DNA of 64,000 nt from Branchiostoma belcheri (lineage: Eukaryota; Chordata; Leptocardii; Amphioxiformes; Branchiostomatidae), in contig NW_017803413.1 of assembly GCF_001625305.1 (NCBI RefSeq), positions 351,274-415,273 of the forward strand, in the 5' to 3' direction. The notes beneath the pieces were generated by a model. The model was given only the letters and a program-made list of their open reading frames with translations. It ran no database searches and was not told the DNA's origin. Positions 24,801 to 39,800 of this stretch are shown one piece after another (within the stretch, counting starts at the first letter, position 1; each line of letters begins with the position of its first letter). The position numbers and the translations under genes are program-made.

Positions 24801-27800
24801 AGTTTGGAGAAGGATATAGGTCAAGATAGGTCACGGCTCCACATTAGGTTTGAAGATCACAATTCCACATTATGTCACTTCATGCCCAGTTCCAAGTCTC
24901 AGATGATGAAGTGTTCTTGAAGCTGCTGTATTTGGGGCTCATACTGGTATGCCTTTGATTTGCCACCCATTACTACCATACCTACTACTCATGCTCTTAA
25001 GTAGATATATCCCAACATTATACACCTTCTTCTGTAATTTTATCAGTTGCAACTGTGATAATTATAAGGCTTTTGATCTATGAATTAGATAAGTTATTGC
25101 GCACTTAAGATCAAAGTAGTTACTCTCTTTACAGAGGCTGCACCAGACAGTATTGGGCTTGCAGGATGCCATTGCCTGTTAGCTCATGGACATCCCCTCA
25201 GAACAAAGCCAAGCCACAGAAAGCCCTGAAGAAGTCTCCAAGAACTCTTCATGACCAGGCCAGCAGAAAATGGTCACATCAATGGTTTAGGTGACCAAAG
25301 ATAGAGGACACATTTCAGATTAGTTCATTAGATCATTAGTCTTCAAGGACAGTGGTGATTAATACCTTGACCTCTCTCTAACTTCAAACAATCAGGCTAC
25401 ATGACCATCTAACAGATAAAGGACACTGATCCATACCCATGTACATGTACTGCGTAACTGCAGCATCAATGATGTCCAGTACGTATGACCACTGACAGCT
25501 CTCTGAGGAACCTTTGGAGGTCATTAAACACAAAGGTCAGGATTAGATGTGTGCAGGTCAGCAGATGGGTTTTATTGGCTGGGGAAAGTCAGGATTAGTA
25601 AGTGGGACATCCCTCCATTAGCAGAGGATGAACAGAAAAGAACCAATCAATAACACTCACTACTGAGGTGGTAAAACTCTTTACACCCATCAACTACATT
25701 TAACCTCTTCCTTAGGCATCTGCTACTGACATTCATGTGATGTATCAAAGAGAAGGTATGAACTAGATCACAACAATTGTCCTGTAGTGTCCTGCAGATT
25801 GCATGCTTTACCCTTCTGGGATGCTTCAAGATGGCTTAATTCTTTTCCCCTATACTGTATCTGTATGTGATACTTTGCCAGAGAGAAACAGCACACATAG
25901 ATTCAACTCCCCACAACCCTGACAAATCTTTCTCAGGAAACAAATGATGTTGTGGAGCAGCTTTGCAGACCTTCATCTTTCTGCCTCTAGACTTACGATT
26001 ATCTGATTCCCATAACAGGAGGACTTGCCAGGGTGAGAACTGCATGGATCTGTAAATCACATTGTATGGTCTTCCAGCAGCATCTGGCGCAGTTTCGTGC
26101 TTCACCTTCCATTGTACTATGGGCCATTTCTACAGTTGTATTATTACTCCGTGAAGGAGGTCAGGACCTCCGGACGGAGTGTTGTAATCGGCTGATTTTT
26201 CATGTTCGCAGTCAAAACACTGGGTTCTCTTTGTGTAATCGGCACGCAATTTTATACGCCGTCTGCGGGCATGCCCGTGTTGATGCACGAATGTGTATTT
26301 TTGCCGTTGCTGCTTTCGCGGTCAATGTAATATCGCAGACGCACCCCTACAATTACGAGGCGAATTGGAATGGTCCAGAAAAACGCGTTGTTTGGAATAG
26401 CAGTGGGGGGGGTAAAAGTTCATGCAGATACGGGGTGGTTTTGATAAGTGGTTCCAGATGTTTTTGCCCATGGTTAAGAGATGCCAAGTTTTTTGGAAGA
26501 TGTTCGCAGCCAAAACGCATTCTTCCGTACGTCGCATTTCTGTGTAATTTCGCATGTGGTGTTGCATTATGTCCGGGATGATGCACGTCTTTTTATTTTT
26601 ACCGTAGCTGTTTTGATATTGGAGTAAATGGTTATTTTCGAAACATCCCCATGCCGTTGAAATGTTGTCGTCCGTTTATGTCACCGGTAGTAAGTCGCGG
26701 CGGGGCTAATGGTCAACATTAGGAAATGTTAATACCGATAACGTAATCCTATCGATTTCAAACTGGTCGGGTGTGGCGACCTAGTGGCCGGTCGTCCTAG
26801 CAACGATACATGGCCAATATTTTTGGGTTGGGCCGCTCCATAGTGTTAGTGGAGCAGCTCTTTGTAAACATGGACAATATTTTTGAGCAACCCATCAATG
26901 TGTTCTGCCTCGTGGTCAGATGTGGTCTGGGGCTGGTAAACCGCACATACAGTACTAGTAGATAGGGTAATTTTATGATTTGCTAGTTGTAAAGGCGTCG
27001 TGTAGTATGAGCCGGTATATGAAGAAGTAGCCTGTGTTACACAATCATGCTTTCGGCCGGATTGATGTGCAACTGTTACTAATTGCAGGGACTGCGCTAA
27101 TGCCAACCAGTCGCGCTGTCCTGATACACCGCGAATGTGCGAGTGTTCCCTGTAGACAGTCCCGGGAGTCATTTTTTTCACACATTCCAGGAGCCAAACC
27201 AAAATACGTTCATGAACCGAGTCCAAAAAACCGAAACGTGAAAATCGGATGATCGGACCTGATGTACATTTCTCTTTCTGTAGATTGTACACACAATACA
27301 CACATCTTTAGATAATCTGGCCATGGCAGGTAAAAAAAAAGTAACCCTGAATCATACTAGATTAGCGTAAATGCATGTTTATGCGTTCAAAACAAGAAAA
27401 GAATTTGTTTCTCGGTATTAATCTCTTGAAACACGGCGCTGAATATTGACGCAAAAATATTTCGGGCATCGCGCGCCCTTCCCCAAATCCCGTCACGTGG
27501 CGTCACGTGTCGGCATTTCGCATCTCTGATTGGTTGTTGCGACTTAAGATGACTGAGCCGACGCGCGTTTAAACAATTTTTCTTTGTTCGATTTATTTTC
27601 TTCACAGAGAATTGTCGCCAATGGCTACTTCTTTTTGTTGCAATATATAATACTTCACGGAGAATTGTCGCCTATGGCTTCTTGTTTTCTTTTCTTATGA
27701 AGTTCTTTGGCATGCCCATAGAGTTATTTTTGTAGAGACAACTATGCATTCCTTCAAGTTCGATATCAAAAGCAGGGGAACAGTTTCATAACCGCTGCAG

Positions 27801-30800
27801 GGAGTAAGACATATTCTGAAATTATTTGTCAATTCAATGCTCAATTGGTATGTCAACTTCTTCTGTCATGACTGAGGACTAAGTCAGTAAGTGTTAGTGG
27901 GAATAGGACATCTCATGACTTTGACTGATGTGCAGCTGTGTTGTTTTTGTAAAACTGCTACAGAATAGCACCACAATCCAACACAAAGGACTAAAATCAT
28001 GCCTGCCATTTTCTGTCCGGTCTGGACATTGGGCAAGGGAAAAGGTTTGTCAGCCTCTGTTCAAGTTGATGGATGATTTTGAGGGCACCATTCATTTGCC
28101 ATTGTGGTTTGAATTCTTGTGCCTTCAATAGCACAGCTATAGATAGCTGGGTAGGGAGGATCCTGACACTACTGACATGTCACACAATATGTTTACTTCC
28201 TGCTTTCTGTGCACCTATTCCCACCATATCAACCTGTGATGGATGGTGAATTTAATAGTTTTACCTACGTGCCATGTAAGAACAGAACTGCTAGTGCCAC
28301 AAAACCACAGACATTCAGTTATCTGTGACAAGCAAAGACTGGGGCCTGTCAGAGGACACAAGCTGTACGGCTCTTTTCATCTCAGCAAGAAAGGCTGTCG
28401 GCAAGCGTAAAGTCCTGCCTCTCAGGCAGTACGGCCAGAAGTACTCATGCTCATGGAGAAGGCTGTTGATGAATAATTCAAAGATTCTGAGACCAACTAT
28501 AAACCATGGAAGGTACCTCAGCTTTGCTTGCAACGTATAAAAGCAGAGGTCATACATAGGTGACTGGTGATGATACAGGCTCTGAGTTAATACATACGAA
28601 AACTGAACAATTAAAGCACTAACGTTTGAAGTTCAAAGATTTACAATATTCCTCAGTAGGACATAATGCTGATTGGTTATATATATAATTATGACTGGAG
28701 AGCCATATGAGTCAAGTGCAGTGTTGGTTGCCTCGTCTGTATGACATGTAACAATTCCCCAGCAATTCAACAAGCCTTCATGTACAAGAGTCATGAATGT
28801 ACATTTCTCTGGTCAAGGTAACCATCTTGTACAGATCCTGACTCCAGGCAATGCAACCTGCAGACACATGATAATGGCATGCATAAGCCCCTATTTGACT
28901 TTGCATCTTTTGAGGGTGATTTTCCAGAATGTCCATCTGATTTCACTGCAGGCTGTAGCATACAAATGATATGAGCTTTGCACTAATGCCATTTGTAAAT
29001 GTTTGGGGTCAGTGCTAGTGGACAGTGGGGATATGCATGATAGATGGGAAGGGTAGATCCATATCAGGAGGAGGCAGGAGAAGTGGGTCACCTGGCCCAT
29101 CTTCAGATAGCCTTTCTCATCAGTGTGTTGCAGCCAGCAATCCATGGCAGCCAGCTTCTATCTACTGGACAATCCTAAATCACCCAAAAGTCATCAGTGT
29201 ACGATATTCAGCTTAGCTGCAAAGTCTAAAGTAGATTGCTAAGCTCCTTAAAAGGACATAAAAGAAAACACACTGAAGCCTAAATCCTGGGCAAACTTTC
29301 CAGAGGATAGCGGGTCTCTCATCTATAATAGCCTGCCCCCTGACAACGGGGAGAAATTTTCATTTCCGCTGCATCAAAGAGCAGAGCATATTTTGTTACA
29401 TCCACAATTTGAATTATTCAGTGTTTACCAGAGTTTTCCCTTTTTATTTCACTCCCCAGTATGGCGTGACAGGCTGACCCTGGCATTTGTCCCTGACCTC
29501 CTGTATTGACAGAGGAGCCAGAACTGCTGGGGACCACAGATTAACAATAGCAGAGAACAAATAGGCTGGCCTCCATATTTATTACAACAATTACGTCCAA
29601 GCCATTACCAATTATCTGACCCCTCACTGACCATTCCTTCAGGGCACTTCCCAACTTCTTCTCAAGGTCTCTTCTGTCGACAATTTGCTGATGTTCGACT
29701 TTGAAATTACGATAAGATTAGAAAGAATTGATTATTGGTGGAAGTGATATCAAGTTTATAGGATATGACTTCTCAATAGGGGTAGGGAGGGCTTATCAGG
29801 TGCTTTGCAGCAGGTTAATATTTTACCTGTATCGATCTGCACTGCCCAGCAATATTGTCTTATAATAACAGTCACTACTCAAGTGCTTGCCTATGATTGT
29901 TCTTCCAGTCACAGTGATAGGCTCGTGATTATATGATTAGGTTCACTTTCTCAAAAAATAGATCCAATTAGCTTTGTGATTGGACCTTATGCCTCACCTG
30001 TTCTGCAGACAAGGACTTCCTACTAAAATCTTGAGGCTGAACTAAGACAATCCTGTCTTTTCAGACACTTTTGTTGTAACTCAAGAATTCAGGTCCTTTT
30101 AAGAAAAGACTGGATGGAGGAGATGCATAAACTTTGTACCATACACAGTAAATTCAGATGAATCGGCCTAAAAGGATTAGTGAGGGGCTGATGGGAGAAG
30201 CCCCAGTATTGGTCCTTCTCCTTCATGTATCACAGTCAGCATCCTATCTATTCATTCCAAATCCAGCCAGCTGTCCATTGAAGTGAAACCCACTATTCAT
30301 AATAGCAAACTCCCACTGCTTACTGTTAGTGAGAGATTAGCAAATATCCTTCCCAATCCCTTAAACCAGTTTAACCTTTCCCATGAGAAGCTGGCATCCA
30401 CTATCAAGGTCAGCTGCTTTTCAAGGATGAGTAAATAACAGCAATAGCACAGTTTTTACTGCAGGTTGTTATGGGTGGTCATACATCACTACCATTGTAA
30501 TATCCTCCTCCAAGAGAGGGAGGCAACCTGAAGAGTTCCACTTCCAGCGAGGCTTTTGCATCAAACTGGAAAGCTATAGATGAAACTAGAACGAAGGTAT
30601 GCACCTATCTTGACACTTACATTATCATGAATATTAAATACTGTATTAGTAACCTTTCTAACCTTATGCATATCATCCATGAAGTAGTAGAGACATACAG
30701 GCTTGCTACATGTAAGTCATATCTCTGGCACTTGCTGTGCTGTGAAATAATACTGGGTAATACATAGTACGGCAACATGAGAGAAGATTCGTGCAACATG

Positions 30801-33800
30801 GCTGTCGGACCCAGTTGTGTCTCCAAGGTGTGGTTGTCATTATATAGACAGAAATTATGGAAATTACATAAATCATCTGCAGCAGGTGGCCGAGAAACGA
30901 CTATGAGGAAAGGACATCAAAGGAATTACCTGGCAGTGGCTGGCAACGCAGGAAAAAGTTGAATCATAACATCTTAAATCAAACTCTGATGCAACTCCAT
31001 CAAAATACTTTAAGTATTACATCTTTCTCTATCTGAAAGCTGTGAACATTTACTTTCTCACACTCAAGAACTGACCTTTGTGAATTATCAATTGTTGGCA
31101 AAACATGTGAGTAATCACAAAGTATGTATTGTTTCCTTTATCAGACATAGAGGAACAACGTATCAGCATGTTTTGTGTAAATACCAGAGCATCCCTGCAC
31201 CCAGTTTCCCTTCTACCCTTTGATATGAGAACTCCTGTTTAACCTTTGGTGTGCTTTTGCTTCTACCATCAGTAATACTAAATAGACTTAATCCCTGTAT
31301 TATCAGCTTCAGTAACTGCACACCTGAGACAGCTAACATCATGGTGCTGTCACAAAGACAATTGTGTTGTAACAAATATTGCACACTTACAGGTGTAAGT
31401 TTCCTAAGCCAAGGAAATTTTCCTTATCTACCAGCCTTGCAGTCCTGGCTGGTCCATGAAGATTACTTTGACCTCATGTGCCTTGAACCTGAACTCCATT
31501 TATCAAAGTTGACACCAGCTCTATGGGTTCCTCCTAGATGCTCACCAGGGTACCTACTTTATCCGGCCAGCATCCAATTATAGCAACCCTTTCCCTGGAA
31601 CCCCTAGCACACAGGTCCGCCCTGACTTTGCCATGCCTCCACGCATCACAAGTTTTATTCCAATCTAAGCAGCAGCTCCTTATATTAGTTATAGAGCTCC
31701 AATGCCCCCAGTAGTTCATTTTCTTATCAGCACCTCTCAGCTGATGTGTGAGCCTGGCCTGCTCCCCAATTGAAGACTGGGTAATGAGCATACATCCTCA
31801 CTAGGTGGCAACTAATACTGCTTAATGTATGAGGCCCTTTCCTCTCCCAGAGGCAACATAGCCCATTCCTTCAGCTACAAATAATCAATAGTTTCAAGGA
31901 TTTTTCCCCTCAAGTGCCTAATATTATCCTGACCTATTAGCAATCACTGCACAAGCTCCAAAATGAGCCTTGCTGTGACAGATTCATTTCAGTTTCAAAT
32001 TGAATTTAATGACATATACTGTACAGGAATCCTCTGGTTCAATAAGAAGAATTTGATCCCTTTGATTTTCAAAGTTGGAGAGCATTTTTAACATTCCAGC
32101 CAACCACAAACACATTAAAAATGTTAGCATGAAGATAACAGTAATTTGTCCCCATTTGAATAAAAAAGACACGCAATGATATCATCATCATCATTTCAGT
32201 AGTATGGCAGATCTTAACTCAGTAAAAATATTCATTCAAGCCTCGACCTCATTTTGATACAGAGATGAATATCTTGATTTTTATGTTAGGGATAACTTCA
32301 TTCCTCAATCACTGGTAGTTCCTTACCTGGAGTAATCAACTTTGAGCTTTGATCTTCTATGTACATGGCCACACCCCAGAGTAAAAAAACCTTTATCCCA
32401 TCTACAAAATGTACCACTAATGCTATGTCAGCAACTGTTATCACAATGTGCTGTATATAGTCAATCGACTCAATGACATGTCACCTTCACATTCACATTC
32501 ACATACACAACAGTAAGATAAGCAGTGACAGTAACAGCAAGTACCATGGCTAATGCCTAATACCTGTATGTCAATCAATCATAACAGGGTAAGAAAAAGT
32601 CTACAATATTGATCTATTTTTCCCTTCCATCAAAAGGACTGAATGAACATCTTATACCCACATTCGGTCAGTCATCCACAAAGGCTTTCAGCACTGCAAT
32701 ATATGGCAGCTGCATGGTCATTTGTACAAAGGTAAACTTCAATTACACTTTAATTCAGGTGCATGCCCTCCAAAAGTTATCACCCCTTCCACACTTCTGC
32801 CCTCCTGTTGTGTAAGTTCCACTATCTTGATGCTACACTAATGACCTGAAGAGTTTCATCCATCTTACTGTACCTGCAGCCCCAGCAGTCATTTGTAACC
32901 ATGGCAACTCATTGGCACATTATTCACAAGAGCTCTCTGACTCCAGCTGGGGAATAGTCCTCTATGCCAAGACAAGCTAAGTACATTTTGATGATCTTAG
33001 TTGCTGGAGCTGTATTTTACAGGCTTTCTACTTTGATCCAACACCCACCATCATACATTGTAATGATTTTTGCCACAGAATCATGCAAATGTAAGCAATA
33101 GAAAAGCTCAACAGGTTTGGGCTGATACAGTATGGGGCATCAGCAAAGAAATACTTGATACAGGATTTCATCTTGAAACACACAATAAAAACTACATGAT
33201 GAACCTTATATCAGAATGAAATATTGAAGCTGTAGCTGACAGTTCCATCAGAGACAAACCTAGAAGACTATGTCACAACTGGTTGTCAACAATAATTATT
33301 GTCTTACTACTTCATGTCTACTTAGTATACTTGCAATCTCATAGGTTTAGAAACATTAAGCCTACAGATGGTGGGGATGTCATCATGGATTTCATTGACA
33401 GTGGAAATAGGCAACAAAGATTAGCATTAGACTTTCAGAGGTTTCCAGCCCATTGTAGGAGCCTTATAATTAGCCAATGGAACATTTCATATAATGTGTG
33501 TGAGGGAAGCTACAGTATTACCATTAGCTACATGTACATGTACATGGCTGTTGCAGGGGGATCCATGTAGGGAAAGAAGGAATGAAGGAGTTTTGATTAG
33601 ATAGGCAATAATCCTGGGGAAATCATGCCATAATTTTATCAAATCCTTCATTGATGTTATGTAGGGACACTTCTTTGAATGTAAAAAGGAACAAAATGAA
33701 TGACACTTCAAAGCTTCAGTCTTTATGGATCCAAATTATCAAACTGTATCTGCTGAAATGGTATCTACCATGCATCCATTGTTTCTTCCAGCTAGGGAAA

Positions 33801-36800
33801 ACTAGGCTTTTAACTGAATGATAATGCCAGGCAGTTTTGGAGCCAAGTGTTCCCACATGATTACCCAGCCTTTCCATCCATACCATTAAGGATAAAAGAG
33901 GTGAAGGTCATGATTTCAATTGGACTTTATCCATATGAGTAACAGAATGAGAGCAAATTTTGCTGACTTGAAAAAAACACTATGATTAATGATAAATGGG
34001 CATTACACACAATAGTTGGAATATCCTATCAGCAACACAGATTGTCACAGTACCAACTCTCCTCTACTTATAATTATCGCCAACTACATCCATCCATGCC
34101 TCTCAACCTCCAACTAAAGTAGGTGTTTGTATAATGATTTATAGCATGTCTGTAGGTCAATGTCATGGTCAAGACTGAAGGATCGATCCATTAGTTCAGC
34201 TTGAGGAGAGGGAATGCAGGACTGGAAGCTTAACAGCTGGTAGTCTCTACTGCACCTGTGGACACAGGACTTTCTCCTAAGTGTTAGATGAGAATTACAG
34301 TGAAGTATAGTACCACCCATAATGGTACAGCCAAGGAGACTTCACTGAACTGTTGGAGTCTCCTGTCAATGCGACAGATGAATAGACATACACTAGGCCT
34401 GTAGTAACAGGCAAACTCTGCAGAAGTATTTGAAGGTGAAGGTTGGTCACAGTGTGAGCTTTATCAGTTATGAGATTTGCACTGCTGGAGAATTATTTGA
34501 AGATGTGTGAGATGTTGGGCTCATCAGGCATCTAATTAATTCATAATGTCAGTAATGACTTTGTCAATGTCAGGGGCAAACTGTTGTTATTCCCTTTCAC
34601 ATACAATCTATACTATTTACTGTGGGTGAAACTTTCATTTCATCCAGTATGTGACCAACGGCCATATATTTGAAAGGACATTTACCCATTCATCATCAAT
34701 TCTATCCTTACGGCTAGTGCATGCGGAGTCCAGCCAGTGACTGAGGAGTTACCAGTTAAGATACATGTAAATATTGGTTGCTACTAGGTTAATGAAAGCC
34801 TGAAGTTCAACTTTGTTTTCTGTCTACATTTCTCATGCCTGTATGTATATATGGATGGGGACCTTTGTTGATGTGTATTTCCCTGAGGTTACTAGTCAAG
34901 TTACATGTAGACTTTCAAATAATCTAACCTTTGAACAACAAGTGGAATGTCCCATCTGTCGATCAAATCAATATTACATGGTGTACTAATAGGATTGACA
35001 TGACTACAAACCGTGAAAGGCAAAACAGTCCTATAAACATAATACAAGACTTTGACATTGGACTCTTTGTTATCTTAACTGCCTCAAGGATGCCCAAAGA
35101 GTGTTCCAATGACTAGCTGCTGGTTTTAGAACTGATGCAGCCTAAATGTTTTTTGCAAAATAGATGGCACAGGGAATTCACTTTCAGTTGGTTCAATTTG
35201 CTGACATCCTGCATGCAGTATCCAGAGCTCACCTGAAGGGCACTGTGACCTTGCCCAGATGAGCTTTCAATCTGACAACTGCCTACCTGTGTAATTAAGC
35301 TGGATGTGAAGTGTGGCTCCCCTGGTAGATAGATGACCATTGATCAGCCTGATCCTGCAGACTCAGGTGTCCCCACAGCTATCTGGACATTGTCAGTACT
35401 TAATGGCCAGGCAATTTGTGCTCACAACCAACTAAGTGCTCAAAATTAGGCCTTAATAGTTGCTGTATGCATGCCAACTTTAAGTGGATTGCCTTCAAAT
35501 GTTACTAAAGAGGCTCAGCTAAAGCCCAATCGGCTCTATTTGAAAGGTCATGGTAATCCCTGGATTGGAGACACTTTGAAAATGTTTTGCACCTTTGAGG
35601 AAATGCTCACATTGACAAAGTTTATCTGTTCCAGAACACCAACATTTTGCTCTTTACAAAGAGGCTTCTCTCTAGACAGTTGTCCATCAGAACAGCCTCT
35701 CTGAAGCAAAAACATTTGGAAAGTAGAAACCAGGTAGCCTGGTTACCAAATCTATTTTAGCTGCTGAGTCTCTTTCATCCTCTCTGCATATACTATATCA
35801 TAGTATATGCATATATACTATATACAGAGAGGATGAAAGACACTCTGCAGCTAAAATAGGTTTGGTAAACAGGGCAAAATTAACTATATGATATAGTTAA
35901 ATTTAGCCTGGTTATTAGTTAAAGCCTGGTTACCAAACCTATCTTAGCTGCCGAATTTCTTCCATGAGGACGAAAGACTCGGCAATTAAAATAGGTTTTG
36001 TAACCAGGCTTGAAACCAGGGAAGTTATCAGCATTATCTGTTTGCTATCTCAGCTTTTTAACACACCTCCAGGCTTGTGTGTTGCATCATTCAATGCATG
36101 CAACCAGTACCCTCTGAGTTGGAAGTTTAACATTGTCATCCTTCATCCCCTACTTTTCCAGGATGTTGTATGTAAATGGCTGGCAGTATTTGATGTTTTG
36201 AAAAAAAAAAGAGACTTTCAAAATCTGTTCCCTGATGTGCCAAAATGATGGCCAGAAGATAAAAAAAAATGTGACCAAGCTACAGCAGAAACCCTACTGC
36301 TACAGTTCATACTTCATATTCAAAGAGATGTAGTTATAGTGTGTCATAATGCAGATGTCTATGTATCAGATGTACATGAAAGGTGATAAGAACAGGTGTT
36401 AACCTGCCACATGATGATATATTTTCCTACCAGGTATTCCTTCATGAATCCCAGCAACCCTCAGACAGTCCAAGTAGTCCAAGGTAGAAGACTTTGTGAT
36501 TAGTTGGGGGAACTTGTGCCCTCTTCTGCCTTCCATCCTGGTATAGTGAGCCCCCAAGAGGTTACAGAAATGTGGAGGAACAAAGGCAGAACTGTGCAGC
36601 AGCAGTAGAGGTCAGCCCCTATCTGGTGACCCACATCATGTTTCAGCCAAGGGTTTAGGCAGCACCAAAATAATGGCCTACATCTGTACAAACTTGTCAG
36701 GACTCCTTCCTGTCTTGCTGTTCTGTGTAACTACACAGCATCTTCTACTTTCAGTCTGAGGCCAGTGTCAGCCACTCCAGAAAAGTACATGCCAATTCCA

Positions 36801-39800
36801 AGCAGACAGTTTTCATGAAGATGCAGAATTTGAGGGGTCCTAATCAGAGAATGGACATGGCCACCATCATGATGGTAAAAATGTATACATGACTCGACTT
36901 TGTGATCAGAAAACTTGCCATTGGCCACACAAGGATCTCAGATTTACTGAATACCATAAGCAGTTATCTGTCTCTATTTTTTTGCCTTGTGATCTCGCTA
37001 CAACAATTACAATTAGAGATGGTGCAGACAGGTGTTAAGCTACAACCTGGCCACCCCTTAATAGGGCAAGGTAGAGGACAGATTAATGTGACAGACTTAA
37101 CATAATCAATTTCATAGGTAGTGATGTAGGTTAGTTTGTGCAGACCACACACCAAACCTCCTCTCGTGCCTGGGGAATCAACTGATCAGGATAGGAGATA
37201 CCTCCATGTCCTTCATGGGTCTGTTGTTGGAGATAAGCTTTGCCAAACTTCATGCCCAGGAGTGACAGATATAGGCCACAGGCTAGCATGTTATTACTAC
37301 AGATATGAAACCTGGGAGTCATGCATAAGCTGATATAGTAAAGGCAACCAAGATAGGATCTCTGACACCTTGATGGTTTACCATGTCAATTTACCAGATA
37401 GAGCAGTAGTTCATCCTAAAGGCACAGGGGAGGTCAGTCTGATGTACATCAATGTAACAGTTCAACCAGAACTAATACGAGGTCAGGAATATCAAGAAGC
37501 ATTGCAGTGATGGCTATGACATCAAATTCAATAAAAATTCAAAAGGATGATGATGGCTGATGATGATTCTAATAGAACATGTTATAGTGAATGCAATTAG
37601 AGACCCATATCTAAGATGACGTGAGTAATTTTCCCTGGGTACAATGACTTGTCTTTTCCTGGGGGTACACTTCCTGTGTTTAAGGAAGTCCTGTATGACC
37701 CTTTGACCCCAAGAACTTAAACTGCCTTATCTGTCCACCCAAGAATAGAAGCTCCTGTAGCCTCCTGGTCCAGCCTGATTGACTGCTTGCATATCCCTAT
37801 AGCTAGCAGTTGGAAGAAAGTTATTTCTGCCCATCCAAGCAGCTAAAGCACAGTTAATGCCTAAGATTGTTGCTTGACCCATTTACCCTCTCCAATGCCA
37901 ATCTATTTCCACCTGGTCTGTTCAATAAATGGACAGTCTCCTGCTGCTTATCGGTCATTTCGCCAAAGAAGATGAAAGATTTATTGTGCCTCTTTATGAT
38001 TTCACTCAGGTTCAGGAGTACTGCTCCATTTCATAGCTTGTGAAAGCTTGATACACTTTGATCTTTCCCATGCTTTGTATTTACAAATGTAGTTAAAAGC
38101 GAAGGTGATATAATGCCCACCAAGAAGCCCATCTCATGACTTTGTGCAATACATATATAATTTCACATCAACATAAAATACACCATAGCAATCAGCAAGA
38201 ATTTAGCTGCACATGGCACTAGGACCTTTTACAGGTATCCCTTGGCATTACACCGTTAACCTAATGACATTTCAGGTTCAGTATAGGGTCTTGCCACACA
38301 ACATTATATTGCAAGCCATAAATACTGACAGAAAGCCATATTACCACAAATCCACCACTAGTAACCATAGAAATAAAGGCATAACAGTTCAAATGGTACA
38401 TCTGCTTTCCAGTTTTAGACCACTTACAGAAAAGGTCTAAACATCATCAGATCCACTGCTGGGGAGTTGACCTTTGCCGACTGATCCACTTGAATGTCAA
38501 AAATAGACGTCTACCTGGTCCCTGCTACTAGTGCTACTACCATCTAATACATCACATTTATAGCTAATCACAATCAATCAATCAATCAATATTCAGGAAG
38601 GCTAAAATGTCCAGAATGTGATAAGATGATGTTACCTTTTCACAGGAATCAAAGGCATTCTAGAAAATATACTTAACCTAAACAATTGAATCAGCCTTCC
38701 CTTTGTATATGTAACAGATAAAGATACATAAGTGGGGTCAGACAACATCATCAGCACCACCTGCACATGTAATGTATCCCAGGGAGGTTGAGAAGGTCAA
38801 GTGATATTTCTGACTTGGGGAGTATTTTGTGTGGACATACAGGCTGGGAATCAAACCAAAGCTGACAAAGGAAAACCGTGAATAGCAAAGTACATACTTT
38901 TCATCTTGAAGGACAAAATGCCCTTCCTAATCCCTGGGATCAATCAGGGGCTAGTTCACCGCCCTGTCAATCAGGTCCATATCAGGAACCTTACAGTTTC
39001 CTGCAGTCTGCTTCTGTAACTCCAGTGTAAGGGGATTTCATCATTAGGTCAACAAGGGTCATCTGAAATTTCATCCTCCTGTATCTGGTCTTCTCCAGAT
39101 GATGATAACAGCATGGACCAAGAACAAAGGTTTTCTGTTTGGTATCAATACTTACCCTTCTAGCATCCGTACCTCAGAACTTCAGAACATACAGGAATCT
39201 CACACAAAATAGAACTGGTAGTCTGGAAACATTTTTCGTACAGAACATCTGCATGTTTGAGGACTGAAGAGGTTGAAGGACCACAAAACCAACTACAGCA
39301 TGTGTAGGTAAGTGTGGAGGAAATAAAAAGTTTAGATCTAAAGCAACTGGTTTAATTAAAGGATATAGATTTTCATATCTTCAAATTTTCGAAACATTTG
39401 TAGAAGCTGAACAGCTTCACTTATGGACAAAATCAAGAAGGACAGGGTGATTGAGTTTTATGGGATGGATAGGCAGCCCCTGCCTGTGAGGTGATAATCA
39501 CATTTGATCATCTCTCTTCATGGGGTATAGCTGTGTTGTTTGTAGTATTTGTGACAAGTATTCAGCCAAGTAAACAAGTATTCAGCTATACCATTTCTTT
39601 CTTGGAGATGACACCTAATATACAAACCAATGTGTATCCGAGCACCTTCCTAGGATCCTTGATTCAAGCTAACTAGGCACAGCCCATGTAAGGCCCCCCC
39701 ATGGGATTTTCCTTGGTACCTGTCCCCAAGATCAAAGCCTGGGTACTGATGTGTTAACCTCTCCAGTGGCCATGACATTGTGGACTCAGCGAGCTGAACA

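Larger units (their letters stand above)
26080..27700. other. CpG-rich island inside the large intron
   Basis: CpG dinucleotides become common between about 26.08 and 27.60 kb, in contrast to several kb on both sides. A block starting TGTTCGCAGTCAAAAC (near 26203) recurs in diverged form as TGTTCGCAGCCAAAAC (near 26500), so part of the island arose by internal duplication. Long frames lie on both strands (26033-26581 plus, 26846-27301 minus) but show no known domain, and stop-poor frames are expected in GC-rich DNA. It could be an old transposon, a promoter island, or both. Confidence 0.55.

Noticed and set aside
26033-26581. 182-codon plus-strand frame in the CpG-rich island
   Set aside because: No domain is seen, composition is Cys/Arg/Val-rich as expected from stop-poor GC-rich DNA, and overlapping frames of similar quality lie on the other strand.
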